Below, piece by piece: positions 1-8,169 of a DNA stretch of 64,000 nt. The position numbers and the translations under genes were made by a program. The notes below the pieces were generated by a model. It saw only the letters and a program-made list of their open reading frames with translations. It was not told the DNA's origin and did not search any database. Numbering within the stretch: position 1 is the stretch's first letter; each line of letters opens with the position of its first letter. The stretch comes from Pseudomonas fluorescens (lineage in GTDB: Bacteria; Pseudomonadota; Gammaproteobacteria; Pseudomonadales; Pseudomonadaceae), in contig NZ_CP148752.1 in NCBI RefSeq assembly GCF_040448305.1, positions 3,348,001 through 3,412,000 of the forward strand. The letters are read 5' to 3'.

Positions 1-2
1 AC

Positions 3-566
3 ATTGTCTCGGCGTTGTGGCCGGAGCGGGTCAAGGCGCTGGTCTCGGTCAGCGGCTATCTGATCGGCAACCAGGCGGCCGGCAAGAACCCGCTGCCACC
101 CAAGGCGGAATTGCAGTGGTGGTATCAGTTCTACTTCGCCACTGACCGTGGTCGCGCCGGTTACGAGAAAAATACCCACGACTTCGCCAAGCTGATCTGG
201 CAACTGGCTTCGCCGAAATGGGCGTTCGATGATGCCACCTTCGACCGCAGCGCCAAGGCGCTGGACAACCCCGACCATGTCGAGATCACCGTGTTCAACT
301 ACCGCTGGCGCCTGGGCCTGGTCCAGGGTGAAAGCCGATACGAAGCACTGGAGCAGAAACTGGCCACGGCGCCGTCCATCAGCGTGCCGACCATCACCCT
401 TGAAGGTGATGCCAACGGCGCACCGCACCCGGCGCCTGAAGACTATGCCAAGCGCTTCACCGGTAAATACGAATTCCGGCTGATCAATGGCGGCATCGGC
501 CATAACCTGCCGCAGGAAGATCCGCAGGCATTCGCCAAGGCGGTGATTGATGCGGATCATCTTTAA
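3..566 (+). CDS. alpha/beta hydrolase, C-terminal part (5' end outside window)
   Basis: The reading frame is open from the first bases of the window (IVSALWPERVKALVSVSGY...), so this is the C-terminal ~187 residues of a longer protein. The text after the missing nucleophile elbow (strand, then PERVKALVSVSGYLIG) is typical of haloalkane-dehalogenase/epoxide-hydrolase-like alpha/beta hydrolases. The middle of the fragment (WWYQFYFATDRG...) would be the cap domain. GGIGHNLPQEDP near the C-terminus carries the likely catalytic His (GHNLPQE, as in GHxxxxE of the family). The nucleophile is not in the window, so the substrate cannot be inferred. The gene ends at a TAA and is followed by a REP pair. 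Confidence 0.85.
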   Translation: MVSALWPERVKALVSVSGYLIGNQAAGKNPLPPKAELQWWYQFYFATDRGRAGYEKNTHDFAKLIWQLASPKWAFDDATFDRSAKALDNPDHVEITVFNYRWRLGLVQGESRYEALEQKLATAPSISVPTITLEGDANGAPHPAPEDYAKRFTGKYEFRLINGGIGHNLPQEDPQAFAKAVIDADHL

Positions 567-625
567 GGGCGGATCCGGCATTCGCCTGCTGTTCCCGAAT
601 AACCACCTTCGTGGGCACGGTCCCT

Positions 626-726
626 TGTAGGAGCCAGCTTGCTGGCGATGGTCGTAAACGATAACGCGTGTGAACTGGATAAACGCGGTGCACTTGAGTC
701 CATCGCTGGCAAGCCGGCTCCTACAG
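626..726. repeat. REP pair (REPIN-like inverted repeat)
   Basis: Two REP sequences face each other: GTAGGAGCCAGCTTGCTGGC at the left and the inverted GCCGGCTCCTAC at the right, about 55 bases apart. The rest of the 567-804 gap holds nothing else that I can see. This variant (CAGCTTGCTGG / CTGGCAAGCCGG) differs from the GAGCCTGCTCGCG type that is commonest in the window. Confidence 0.8.
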
Positions 727-804
727 GTATTGCTGCGGCAAACATGAGCTATCTTTTCAGCAACTCACCTGCATCAGGTGACCGCTGACAAGTCAGGACG
801 TTTT

Positions 805-2283
805 ATGATTCGTTTGCCCCGACGCCACGCTCTCTTTGCCTTGACCATTGCCAGTACGCTCGCCGCCACTCCTCTGCCGGGGGCACAGAACCGCGCTGTC
901 GAAGCCACCGCCGCCAGCGCGGTCGCGGGCCCTGTCGCCGGCACCAAAGTAACTGAACCGTACGTGCGCTTGATGGCGCGCGAGGCGTATTTCTGGGCCT
1001 GGCCGATGGCCAACATCTTCAATCGTCGCCAGGCGTTCAAAGACCTTCGCGAACCCGGCTTGATGGGCGGCATCGTACCCGTGGCCCCGATCAATCGGCT
1101 GTCGATGCTCAGCGACTACATCGACCCGGCCGAGCGGCTGGTGGCCTGCCCGAACCAGGACGTGGTGTACGGCGCCGGTAGCATCGCCCTGGACCTTGAG
1201 CCGGTGGTGCTGCAAGTGCCGGACTTCGACGGCCGCTTCTGGGTGTATCAGGTGGTCGACCTGCGTTCCGACAGCTTCGCCGAACTGGGCAAAATGTATA
1301 ACACCCAGCCAGGTTTCTACCTGTTGGTCGGCCCGGACTGGAATGGCAAGGTGCCGCCCGGCATTAAACGGGTGTACCGCTCGCGCACGAACACCGGGTT
1401 CGTGATCCCCCGGGTGTTCCAGGACGACACCGCCGCCGACCGCCAGGCCGTGCAGCCGGCATTGTCGGGCATCGACATGTACCCGCTGTCGCAATACGAC
1501 GGCAAGATGAAGAAGCGCAACTGGGCCAGGCTGCCGAAATTCCCGGCCCAGGCTTCTGATGGCAACGCCGAAACCAAATGGGTGGTACCGGAGAAGTTCT
1601 TCGACGAATTGCCGGCCCTGCTCAAGGACGCCAAGCCATTGCCGGGCGAAGAAGCCCGCTACGGGCAAATGGCCGCCCTGGCTGCCATCGCCAAGGCCGA
1701 CCCGCAACTGCGCGCCGCGATGATCGACGAGGCGAAAAAGGCCGACAAAGAAGTGATCGACCCGCTGTTGCAGTTCCGCAACTACGGCCTGCAATTGCCC
1801 AATCACTGGAGCACCGTCAGCAACGGCGCAGCGTTCGGCACCGACTATTTCACCCGTACCGCCGTCGCGCGCTCGAACATATTCGTCAATCAGCAGAAAG
1901 AGACCAAATACTTCTACCAGGACCTGGATGAGAACGGCCTGCGCCTCAACGGTCAGTACGGTTACAGCGTCACGTTCGCCAAAGGCAAGCTGCCGCCGGT
2001 CAAGGGGTTCTGGTCGCTGACGTTGTACAACGAACAGCACTTCTTCTCGCCGAACGAGCTCAAGCGTTATTCCATCGGCACCAAGAACAAATCCCTGCAA
2101 ACCAACCCTGACGGCTCGCTGACTATCTACGTGCAAAGCGAATCACCGGGCAAGGACAAGGAAAGCAACTGGCTGCCCTCGCCTAAAGGCGCCGAATTCT
2201 CGCTGTACATCCGCGCCTACTGGCCGCAAGCCGATGCCCTCGACGGCGACTGGACCCCGCCGGCCGTTGTGAAAACCAACTGA
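805..2283 (+). CDS. DUF1254/DUF1214 domain exported protein
   Basis: A 492-residue protein from the ATG at 805, chosen over the upstream GTG at 778. The ATG has an AGGACG ribosome site about 6 bases upstream and begins a normal signal peptide (MIRLPRRHALFALTIASTLAATPLPGA). The N-terminal half has the DUF1254 pattern (REAYFWAWPMANIFNRR, YIDPAERLVACPNQDVVYG). The C-terminal third has DUF1214 (GLRLNGQYGYSVTFAKG, PPVKGFWSLTLYN, ending in ADALDGDWTPPAV). Such proteins are periplasmic and of uncertain function. The gene stands alone between two REP-containing gaps. Confidence 0.85.
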   Translation: MIRLPRRHALFALTIASTLAATPLPGAQNRAVEATAASAVAGPVAGTKVTEPYVRLMAREAYFWAWPMANIFNRRQAFKDLREPGLMGGIVPVAPINRLSMLSDYIDPAERLVACPNQDVVYGAGSIALDLEPVVLQVPDFDGRFWVYQVVDLRSDSFAELGKMYNTQPGFYLLVGPDWNGKVPPGIKRVYRSRTNTGFVIPRVFQDDTAADRQAVQPALSGIDMYPLSQYDGKMKKRNWARLPKFPAQASDGNAETKWVVPEKFFDELPALLKDAKPLPGEEARYGQMAALAAIAKADPQLRAAMIDEAKKADKEVIDPLLQFRNYGLQLPNHWSTVSNGAAFGTDYFTRTAVARSNIFVNQQKETKYFYQDLDENGLRLNGQYGYSVTFAKGKLPPVKGFWSLTLYNEQHFFSPNELKRYSIGTKNKSLQTNPDGSLTIYVQSESPGKDKESNWLPSPKGAEFSLYIRAYWPQADALDGDWTPPAVVKTN

Positions 2284-2352
2284 ACAGGATCTGAAAAAAT
2301 GAGCGCCCACGTGGCACTCATTTCATTTTGGCGGCATGGAAATTCCCAAAGC

Positions 2353-2460
2353 CCTGTGGGAGCGAGCTTGCTCCGGGCGGCGTTCCGACGATGGCTGAGT
2401 GTCAGCCGACATCAATGCTGGATGCGCCGGCTTCATCGCGAGCAAGCTCGCTCCCACAGG
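2353..2460. repeat. REP pair (inverted)
   Basis: Left half CTGTGGGAGCGAGCTTGCTC, right half TCGCGAGCAAGCTCGCTCCCACAG, facing each other about 60 bases apart. This is a degenerate member of the GGAGCGAGC(C/T)TGCTCGCGA family. It lies in the 312-base gap 2284-2595 between two convergent genes. Apart from the REP pair I see no gene or clear terminator there. Confidence 0.8.
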
Positions 2461-2595
2461 TTTCAGTGGCGCCCACAAAGGCTCGCTACACCGCCAAACA
2501 AAGGTGGGAGCCTGAACAGTCATCCAGCGTTCAGCGGCCCTGTCAGCATTTGGAATTGGATAATCAAATCTGGTTACACCAAAACACAACTTTTG

Positions 2596-3327
2596 CTACG
2601 AGTAATGGATCTCACTCAAGTCGATCGACACCAGCAACGCCTCCTTGTTGATGTGCCCATCGGCCTTGCGCCGATAGGCTCGCCGCTTGCCCGGCATGCG
2701 CAATCCGTCGGCCTGGACGTAGTCATAAACCAGTTGGGCAGCGGGCATGCCGCCGCTCACATCGACGTTGTAGTCGTGGCGGCGCAGCAGAAAGTCATCG
2801 CCGAAGTAGAAGTCCTGGATGGCGCTGTGGGTTGCGATGCTGTCGGGGAAGTGAACCCGCAAATGCCGCCAGAGCTCGGCGCCCTCTTGCAAGGGCTCGA
2901 TTTCCTCGCTGGTTACGCCCGGCAAGGTGAACAGGAAGGGCATGGTCAGGTAGGACCACATCGCATAGCCGTTGAAGTAGGCCCGGTGCAACGGGTCCCA
3001 GGCCGTGTGTTCCCCATGGCCCTTGAAGGATGCCCGGGGTGCCTGGCGCTCGGCAATCACCTTGCCCGCGGTATTCTCGATGGCGATTCGATTCGGCGTA
3101 TAGGCCGTGAATTGCTCCGGTGAGCCGAAGGGTGTCACCGAGGCTCTTTGTTCATGCAGCCACACGGTCATCTGGCGTGGCGCGCTGTCCTGGGTCAACC
3201 CTTTCATGCCCCAGAGCGAGCCGCCGGTGACGATCGTGGCGCAGACTTTATTGAAACTGTTCCAGCGCACCAGGCCGCCATGAGCGGTCAGTACCTGGTC
3301 CAGCAGTTCGCGATCCTGTGCAGACAT
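2596..3327 (-). CDS. conserved hypothetical protein (LolA-like fold suspected)
   Basis: A 243-residue protein. The start at 3327 (MSAQDRELLDQVLTAHGG) is set by a strong GAGGAGGGG ribosome site just upstream; the frame stays open to 3474, but that extension has no such site. The opening pattern, an AHGGLVRWNSFNKV-type helix followed by alternating beta strands (TVWLHEQRASVTPFG, AIQDFYFGDDFLLRRHDYNVD), resembles proteins with a LolA/outer-membrane lipoprotein sorting-like fold. That is a pattern impression, not a family match. There is no signal peptide or membrane segment. It is divergent from the YcaC-like gene, sharing the 3328-3534 gap. Confidence 0.7.
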   Translation of the reverse strand: MSAQDRELLDQVLTAHGGLVRWNSFNKVCATIVTGGSLWGMKGLTQDSAPRQMTVWLHEQRASVTPFGSPEQFTAYTPNRIAIENTAGKVIAERQAPRASFKGHGEHTAWDPLHRAYFNGYAMWSYLTMPFLFTLPGVTSEEIEPLQEGAELWRHLRVHFPDSIATHSAIQDFYFGDDFLLRRHDYNVDVSGGMPAAQLVYDYVQADGLRMPGKRRAYRRKADGHINKEALLVSIDLSEIHYS

Positions 3328-3534
3328 GATTGCGTCCCCTCCTCGTCCGTTAGCTCTTGCATCATTACCAGAATAATGGATAGCCGGCCGCGTGCAGGAC
3401 CGGGCCGATGGACAACCGGATTGAGGTTCAAACCACTGTGCGCACCAGGCATCAAAGACAGCACACCGATTCAATATTCCCGACCCGATCTACGTAACCA
3501 TGACCACCTCACTCACCCCCGTAAGGACAGTGTC

Positions 3535-4188
3535 ATGGCCATTGCAAAGGCAGTACCTGACAAAACCCTGCTGACCCCGACCGACCACACCCTGATCATG
3601 ATCGACCACCAGTCGCAGATGTCCTTCGCGACCAAGTCGATCGACGCTGTCACCCTGCGCAACAACGCCGCACTGGTGGCCAAGGCAGCGCGTGGCTTCA
3701 AGGTCTCGACCATTCTCACCACCGTCGCCGAGAAGAGCTTTTCCGGGCCGATCTTCGACGAAATCAAGGCTGTGTTCCCGGAACACAACGTGATCGACCG
3801 CACCAGCATGAACACCTGGGAAGACGAGCGCATTGCCGTGGAAGTCAACGCCATCGGCAAGCAGAAGATTGTCCTCGCCGGTCTGTGGACGTCCGTGTGC
3901 ATCGTTGGCCCGGCGTTGTCGGCGATTGACCAGGGGTTCGAGGTGTATGTAATTGCCGACGCCTGCGGCGACGTCAGCACCGAAGCCCATGAAATGGCCA
4001 TGCAGCGCATGATCCAGATCGGTGCCCGACCGATGACCTCGCTGCAATACCTGCTGGAACTGCAACGCGACTGGGCCCGCAGCGAGACCTACGACGAAAC
4101 GGTGAAAACCTCGATTGCCAACGGTGGTGCCTACGGTCTGGGCCTGATCTACGCCAAGACCATGTTTGGTGCGTCCGAAGGCCATTAA
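3535..4188 (+). CDS. YcaC-like isochorismatase family hydrolase
   Basis: A 217-residue protein. The start at 3535 (MAIAKAVPDKTLLTPTDHTLIMIDHQ) has a GTAAGGACAG ribosome site; the open frame further upstream overlaps the divergent gene and is discarded. The isochorismatase/cysteine-hydrolase signature is present: the acid in LIMIDHQ, KIVLAGLWTSVCIVGPALSA with the expected nucleophile Cys in TSVC, and VIADACGDVS. YcaC proteins are octameric hydrolases of unknown natural substrate. A compact REP palindrome follows the gene and could also act as a weak terminator. Confidence 0.85.
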   Translation: MAIAKAVPDKTLLTPTDHTLIMIDHQSQMSFATKSIDAVTLRNNAALVAKAARGFKVSTILTTVAEKSFSGPIFDEIKAVFPEHNVIDRTSMNTWEDERIAVEVNAIGKQKIVLAGLWTSVCIVGPALSAIDQGFEVYVIADACGDVSTEAHEMAMQRMIQIGARPMTSLQYLLELQRDWARSETYDETVKTSIANGGAYGLGLIYAKTMFGASEGH

Positions 4189-4224
4189 GGTCCGTTGAAA
4201 AAAACCGGCGACTGCGGACGAACC

Positions 4225-4250
4225 CTGTAGGAGCAAGCTCGCTCCTACAG
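4225..4250. repeat. solo REP palindrome
   Basis: A compact 26-base hairpin, CTGTAGGAGC-AAGCTC-GCTCCTACAG, with a perfect 10-base stem. It lies between the isochorismatase-like gene and the porin gene and appears to be a collapsed REP pair. Confidence 0.75.
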
Positions 4251-4289
4251 TGAATCATCGCAGTCGCTACCCCCTGTGGTGAGCCATTG

Positions 4290-5609
4290 ATGACCCTCTT
4301 CCCGCAAGACTTCAGGGCGGCCATTGCCCTGTTTTTCTGCCTGCTGGCCACCCACGCACTGGCCGATGAACCGGCACAAGGCACAGAAGGTTTTTTCGAG
4401 GGGGCGACTCTTGGCGTGCTCAACCGAAACTTTTATCTGAACAGCGACTATCGATCGCCCTCGCCGACCGGCAAGAGCTACCAGGCCGAATGGGCTCAAG
4501 GTTTTATCAGCGCTTTTGAATCCGGCTTTACACCGGGCACGGTCGGCTTCGGCCTCGATGCCCATGCTTTTGTGGGATTGAAGCTTGATGGCGGCAAGGG
4601 CCATTCCGGAACCGGTCTGTTGCCAGTGGGCAGTGACGGCCGCAGCGCAAGCGACTACTCCAGCGGTGGCGGCGCGATCAAGCTCAAGGCATCGAATACC
4701 ACCTTGGCGTTTGGCGAAATGGAGGTCGAATCCCCGGTGTTCGACACCGCGGACAAACGCCTGCAGCCGGAGTACGCCACAGGTTTTCTGCTCAACAGCC
4801 GCGAAATCGATGGCATGAACCTGCAGGCCGGCCACTTCACGGCGTTCAAGAATCAGGACAGTGCTTCAGGCAAGGGCAACTTTTTCGGTTATGGCGCCAA
4901 CACCGAGGCCGGCGGCATTTCGTTTGTCGGCGCCGATCTGTTTACCCAAAGTCCTATCGGCGGTGCCCTGTATGCCTCGGAGCTGACCGATACCTGGAAT
5001 CAGTACTACGGCAACCTGCACTTCAAGCAGTCCGAGGTGTTCCTAGACGCCAACCTCTATCACACCCGGGACACCGGTCAGGCGCTGGCCGGTGCCATCG
5101 ACAACACGGCGTACAGCCTGTCCGGCAGATACACGCTGGACGCCCATGGGTTCACCCTGGCTTATCAAAAGGTCGACGGTGATACGCCGTTCGATTTCGT
5201 CGGTGGCGATTCCATCTACCTGGCCAACTCGATCAAGTACGCCGACTTCAACGGCGCCGGCGAACGCTCCTGGCAGGTTCGTTACGACCTGGACCTGGCC
5301 AACTTCGGGATACCCGGCCTGAAGTTCATGACCCGCTACGTCACCGGCGACCAAATTGATGGCACCCATGCGCCACAAGGTGGCGCCTACAACCCGTTCG
5401 ACCCGGCGACCGGCACCTACGTACCGCAACAAGGGGATGGCGGCAAGCATTGGGAGCGGGACATTGATTTGAAGTACATCGTCCAAACGGGTGCGGCGAA
5501 GGACCTGTCGGTGCAGGTATCGCACGTTTCGCACCGGGCCAATGAGGCGCAGGCGGGTGATGACATAGACCGGATATATGTAGTGATTCAGTACCCGCTG
5601 GGGTTCTGA
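4290..5609 (+). CDS. OprD family outer membrane porin
   Basis: A 439-residue protein. The ATG at 4290 follows GGTGAG at a suitable distance. The signal peptide ends at ...LLATHALA, and the mature protein begins ADEPAQGTEGFFEGATLGVLNRNFYLNSDYR, the typical OprD-family N-terminus. The body is rich in alternating beta strands and ends in VVIQYPLGF with the C-terminal Phe needed for barrel assembly. OprD-type porins are 18-strand monomers taking up amino acids, peptides or aromatic acids. The length matches the family (~420-450). The substrate cannot be read from the sequence, and the neighbours give no clear clue. Confidence 0.92.
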   Translation: MTLFPQDFRAAIALFFCLLATHALADEPAQGTEGFFEGATLGVLNRNFYLNSDYRSPSPTGKSYQAEWAQGFISAFESGFTPGTVGFGLDAHAFVGLKLDGGKGHSGTGLLPVGSDGRSASDYSSGGGAIKLKASNTTLAFGEMEVESPVFDTADKRLQPEYATGFLLNSREIDGMNLQAGHFTAFKNQDSASGKGNFFGYGANTEAGGISFVGADLFTQSPIGGALYASELTDTWNQYYGNLHFKQSEVFLDANLYHTRDTGQALAGAIDNTAYSLSGRYTLDAHGFTLAYQKVDGDTPFDFVGGDSIYLANSIKYADFNGAGERSWQVRYDLDLANFGIPGLKFMTRYVTGDQIDGTHAPQGGAYNPFDPATGTYVPQQGDGGKHWERDIDLKYIVQTGAAKDLSVQVSHVSHRANEAQAGDDIDRIYVVIQYPLGF

Positions 5610-5779
5610 GGAAAGCATTCGGCAATGTTTGGAATGCATTCAATTGTTGGAGCGGGCTTGCCGCAAAGCTGCAAATTCTGTTCGGATTGGATGGATCACA
5701 ATAGAGGTACGACCGCTCGATAGCGCACCAATAGTATGATGGGTTGCACGCAGTCGACCATCTCCGTGGAGGCCCAATC

Positions 5780-6025
5780 ATGGGAACCGTACGAAAAACC
5801 ATCACTGTGACTGACCAGCAAGACAACTGGATCAAAGCACAGATCGAAGCGGGCCATTACACCAACGACAGCGAATATATTCGCGATCTGATCCGTCGTG
5901 AACAGGAGCGCAGCGCTGAACTCGAAACGATCCGTGCCGCCCTTCGGGAAGGTGAATCCAGCGGAAAACCTCGCCCATTCGATTCAGCTGCATTCAAACA
6001 GAGAATGTTGACCGCGCATGGCTGA
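5780..6025 (+). CDS. parD: ParD-like type II antitoxin
   Basis: An 81-residue protein (MGTVRKTITVTDQQDNWIKAQ...). The start at 5780 is preceded by GTGGAGG; the longer frame from 5744 has no ribosome site. The N-terminal half is a ribbon-helix-helix (KTITVTDQQDNWIKAQIEAG, then NDSEYIRDLIRREQER), the DNA-binding part of ParD. The C-terminal tail (RPFDSAAFKQRMLTAHG) is the flexible toxin-binding arm. Its stop overlaps the ATG of a parE start by 8 bases, the normal parDE arrangement, but parE is truncated, so this antitoxin probably has no functional partner here. Confidence 0.9.
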   Translation: MGTVRKTITVTDQQDNWIKAQIEAGHYTNDSEYIRDLIRREQERSAELETIRAALREGESSGKPRPFDSAAFKQRMLTAHG

Positions 6026-6125
6026 GTATCGTCTAACGCCTGCCGCAGAGGGTGACCTTGAGGCAATGTGTTGCTTCGACCAACGCCATCGCGAGCAGGC
6101 TCGCTCCTACAGGGGATTGGGTTGA
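6018..6125 (+). pseudogene. parE: parE toxin remnant truncated at a REP element
   Basis: The ATG at 6018 lies inside the end of parD. The first ~16 codons read MAEYRLTPAAEGDLEA, the characteristic ParE N-terminus (strand 1 followed by the first helix). The frame then runs into non-ParE sequence containing a REP element (ATCGCGAGCAGGCTCGCTCC, from about 6088) and stops at 6123-6125, giving only 35 residues instead of about 95-100. All of the ParE catalytic/gyrase-binding core is missing. The region from 6126 to the tRNA gene has no ParE-like sequence, so the 3' part was deleted, not just interrupted. Confidence 0.85.
6086..6112. repeat. solo REP element inside the parE remnant
   Basis: CCATCGCGAGCAGGCTCGCTCCTACAGG-type single REP, identical in its core to REP halves elsewhere in the window. 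It marks the point where the parE reading frame loses similarity. No partner REP is found between here and the tRNA gene. Confidence 0.8.
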
Positions 6126-6146
6126 GTCAGAAGGTTTGGGGGTGAT

Positions 6147-6242
6147 TGGCGGAAGGCAGCCGGAGTCGAACCTGCCCGGGAACGGATGCCGTCCCCAACC
6201 GGGTTTGAAGCCCGGCCGCGCCACCGGGCGCGATTGCCTTCC
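6147..6242 (-). tRNA. selC: tRNA-Sec (UCA anticodon)
   Basis: The minus strand reads GGAAGGCA...TGCCTTCC followed by discriminator G and an encoded CCA, giving an 8-bp acceptor stem as in bacterial tRNA-Sec (standard tRNAs have 7). The anticodon loop CTTCAAA has UCA (complement at 6206-6208). It has a long variable arm and the GGTTCGACTCC T-loop, and is 96 nt in total. This tRNA is charged with Ser by SerRS, converted by SelA and delivered to UGA by SelB. It lies 19 bases downstream of selB on the same strand, completing a fdnGHI-fdhE-selA-selB-selC series. Confidence 0.97.
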
Positions 6243-6261
6243 TTGAATTCTTGCCCCTGAA

Positions 6262-8169
6262 TCAGTGCTCTGTGCGTTGGGCCAACGCACTGTCCAGGCG
6301 TATCTGCCGTCGATCACCAAAGCGTCGGGTCAGGCCAATACGGTCGAAGTACTCCAGTATCTGGATGCTGCGCTTGCGCCCCAGGCCCACCGCATCACGA
6401 AACGCCGTCACCTGAATCACCGGGTTGGCGTCCGCCAGTTGCAACAGCATAGCCGCCAATCGGCGAATCATGCTGTCGGTGTAAAACAGATCGCGCACCA
6501 CTTGATGCATCAAGCCCAGGCGCGCCATTTTGCGTAGCAATGCGCGGACGGTTGCTTCGTCATGCCCCAGGTTGCGCACCCAGGGCGGATTGATCTGCGC
6601 CGCGTCGAACAGTGGCTGCAATTGTAGCCACAGGGCTTCGTCCTCTTCGCTCAAGCGCACCTGATGCCCGGGCAGATGCAACCACGGACCGCTGCTGGCG
6701 ATGTCGCCGCTGGCCAGCAATTCATCGAGCAGGCTGATGAATGTCGGGCGTTCCAGCGTGCTGCCGGTGAATCGACGCAGGCGGTCCCGGTCCGGGCCCA
6801 TTTGATCCGGTTCGAGTTGATGGAAACGCGCGAGTTGATCCACTAAAGGCGCTTTCAAGGCTTCCCAGCGACTTGCACTGAACAGCAACGCGCCTTGGCG
6901 GGTGTCGATCAGGCGCACGTCAGCGGGCAACACCCAACTGCTGCGCGGTCGGTTGAACTGCCGTTCCAGACGCTGCGGATCGAGCCCGGTGTCGCTATGG
7001 GCCAGCAATGCCGGCAGCACATCTTCCAGCGTTGCGCTGTTCGCCAGCGCGTCCAGTTGCGCCAACCGTTCGGGGCTGCGGCGTTGCCGGGTGGGTGCAA
7101 ACGGATCGAGCACCCGGCCGCCACCCAGCGTACGTTGGGCACTCTGGTCACGCAGGATCAGCGGATCACCCTTCACTGCATGCACCGCTGTATTGAGCAG
7201 CAGTTGCGCAAACATCCGTTCACCGGGTGCCAGGCTGGTGCCTTCCAGCAAGGCGACGCGCCCGGTCACGTCCTGGGTGCCGAGGTGCACGTGCACCGGT
7301 TGAAAGTGCTCGAAGGCCCGGGGTTCGCCGGCCAGCAGTTGCATGTCGATGTCCAGGCGCTGGGTGGGCGCATACAGGCCTTCGGCGAGTAACCAGTGGC
7401 CGCGATGGATATGTTCGAGGGCCAGCCGCTCGGCACTCAGGTTCAACGCCACGCGCTGGCCGGCAAAGGCATGGTCGGCGGCCTGGTTTTGCGCGTGCAG
7501 GCCACGGATGCGCACCGGTTTGCCTTGTGGCCCCAACAGCAGGGTATCGCCCACCGCGACCTGGCCGGACAGCGCTGTGCCGGTCACCACGATACCGGCC
7601 CCGGCCACGCTGAAGGCCCGGTCGATCGCCAGGCGAAAACCACCTTCAGTGCTGCGTTGCTGTACTTCACGCTGGGCTTGCAGCAATTGTTGGCGCAGGG
7701 TTTCGATGCCCTCGCCGGTCACGCTCGACAGCGCAATCAGCGGTGCATCGGCATAGGGTCCGGGCGCCAGCAAGGTACGGACCTGCTCGCGCACGTCCTG
7801 CACCCGGGCGCTGTCGACCCGGTCGCACTTGCTTATCGCTACCAGTGCCCGAGGGATGCCCAGCAACTGGACAATCGCCAGGTGCTCGCGGGTCTGCGGC
7901 ATCACCCCGTCATCGGCGGCCACCACCAGCAACACCAGATCGATGCCCTGCGCCCCGGCCAGCATGTTGTGGGTGAAGCGCTCATGGCCGGGAACGTCGA
8001 TGAAACCGGTCAGCGGCGCATCCGCCTCCAGCGCGGCATACAGGTAGCCGAGGTCGATGGTCATGCCACGTTCACGCTCTTCGCGGCGCCGGTCACCCGC
8101 CTGCCCGGTCAACGCCTGGAGTAGCGCCGTCTTGCCATGGTCGATGTGCCCTGCTGTGCCGACAATCAC
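6262..8169 (-). CDS. selB: selenocysteine-specific elongation factor SelB
   Basis: A 635-residue translational GTPase. The start is taken as GTG at 8169 because it gives the conserved N-terminus MIVGTAGHIDHGKT and overlaps the selA stop in a GTGA junction; the longer frame to 8250 lies within selA. G1 is GTAGHIDHGKT (residues 4-14), switch GMTID (35-39), G3 DVPGHER (58-64), G4 SKCD (113-116). After the EF-Tu-like domains, the C-terminal ~250 residues are winged-helix repeats (e.g. MARLGLMHQVVRDLFYTD, AFRDAVGLGRKRSIQILEYFD), the part that binds the SECIS hairpin. E. coli SelB has 614 residues. It carries Sec-tRNA to UGA in fdnG mRNA. Confidence 0.97.
   Translation of the reverse strand: MIVGTAGHIDHGKTALLQALTGQAGDRRREERERGMTIDLGYLYAALEADAPLTGFIDVPGHERFTHNMLAGAQGIDLVLLVVAADDGVMPQTREHLAIVQLLGIPRALVAISKCDRVDSARVQDVREQVRTLLAPGPYADAPLIALSSVTGEGIETLRQQLLQAQREVQQRSTEGGFRLAIDRAFSVAGAGIVVTGTALSGQVAVGDTLLLGPQGKPVRIRGLHAQNQAADHAFAGQRVALNLSAERLALEHIHRGHWLLAEGLYAPTQRLDIDMQLLAGEPRAFEHFQPVHVHLGTQDVTGRVALLEGTSLAPGERMFAQLLLNTAVHAVKGDPLILRDQSAQRTLGGGRVLDPFAPTRQRRSPERLAQLDALANSATLEDVLPALLAHSDTGLDPQRLERQFNRPRSSWVLPADVRLIDTRQGALLFSASRWEALKAPLVDQLARFHQLEPDQMGPDRDRLRRFTGSTLERPTFISLLDELLASGDIASSGPWLHLPGHQVRLSEEDEALWLQLQPLFDAAQINPPWVRNLGHDEATVRALLRKMARLGLMHQVVRDLFYTDSMIRRLAAMLLQLADANPVIQVTAFRDAVGLGRKRSIQILEYFDRIGLTRRFGDRRQIRLDSALAQRTEH

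Noticed and set aside
793..2136. A 447-codon open frame on the minus strand antisense to the DUF1254 gene
   Set aside because: The protein is His/Gln/Val-rich without any fold pattern, while the + strand frame has a signal peptide and family motifs.
5649..5665. A further REP half (GGAGCGGGCTTGC) before parD
   Set aside because: Only about 13 bases agree with the family and no inverted partner is found nearby; too weak to list.
6126..6260. tRNA-Sec as the attachment site of a genomic island
   Set aside because: selC is a known integration site in enterobacteria, but no integrase, no direct repeat of the tRNA 3' end and no mobile genes are seen nearby.
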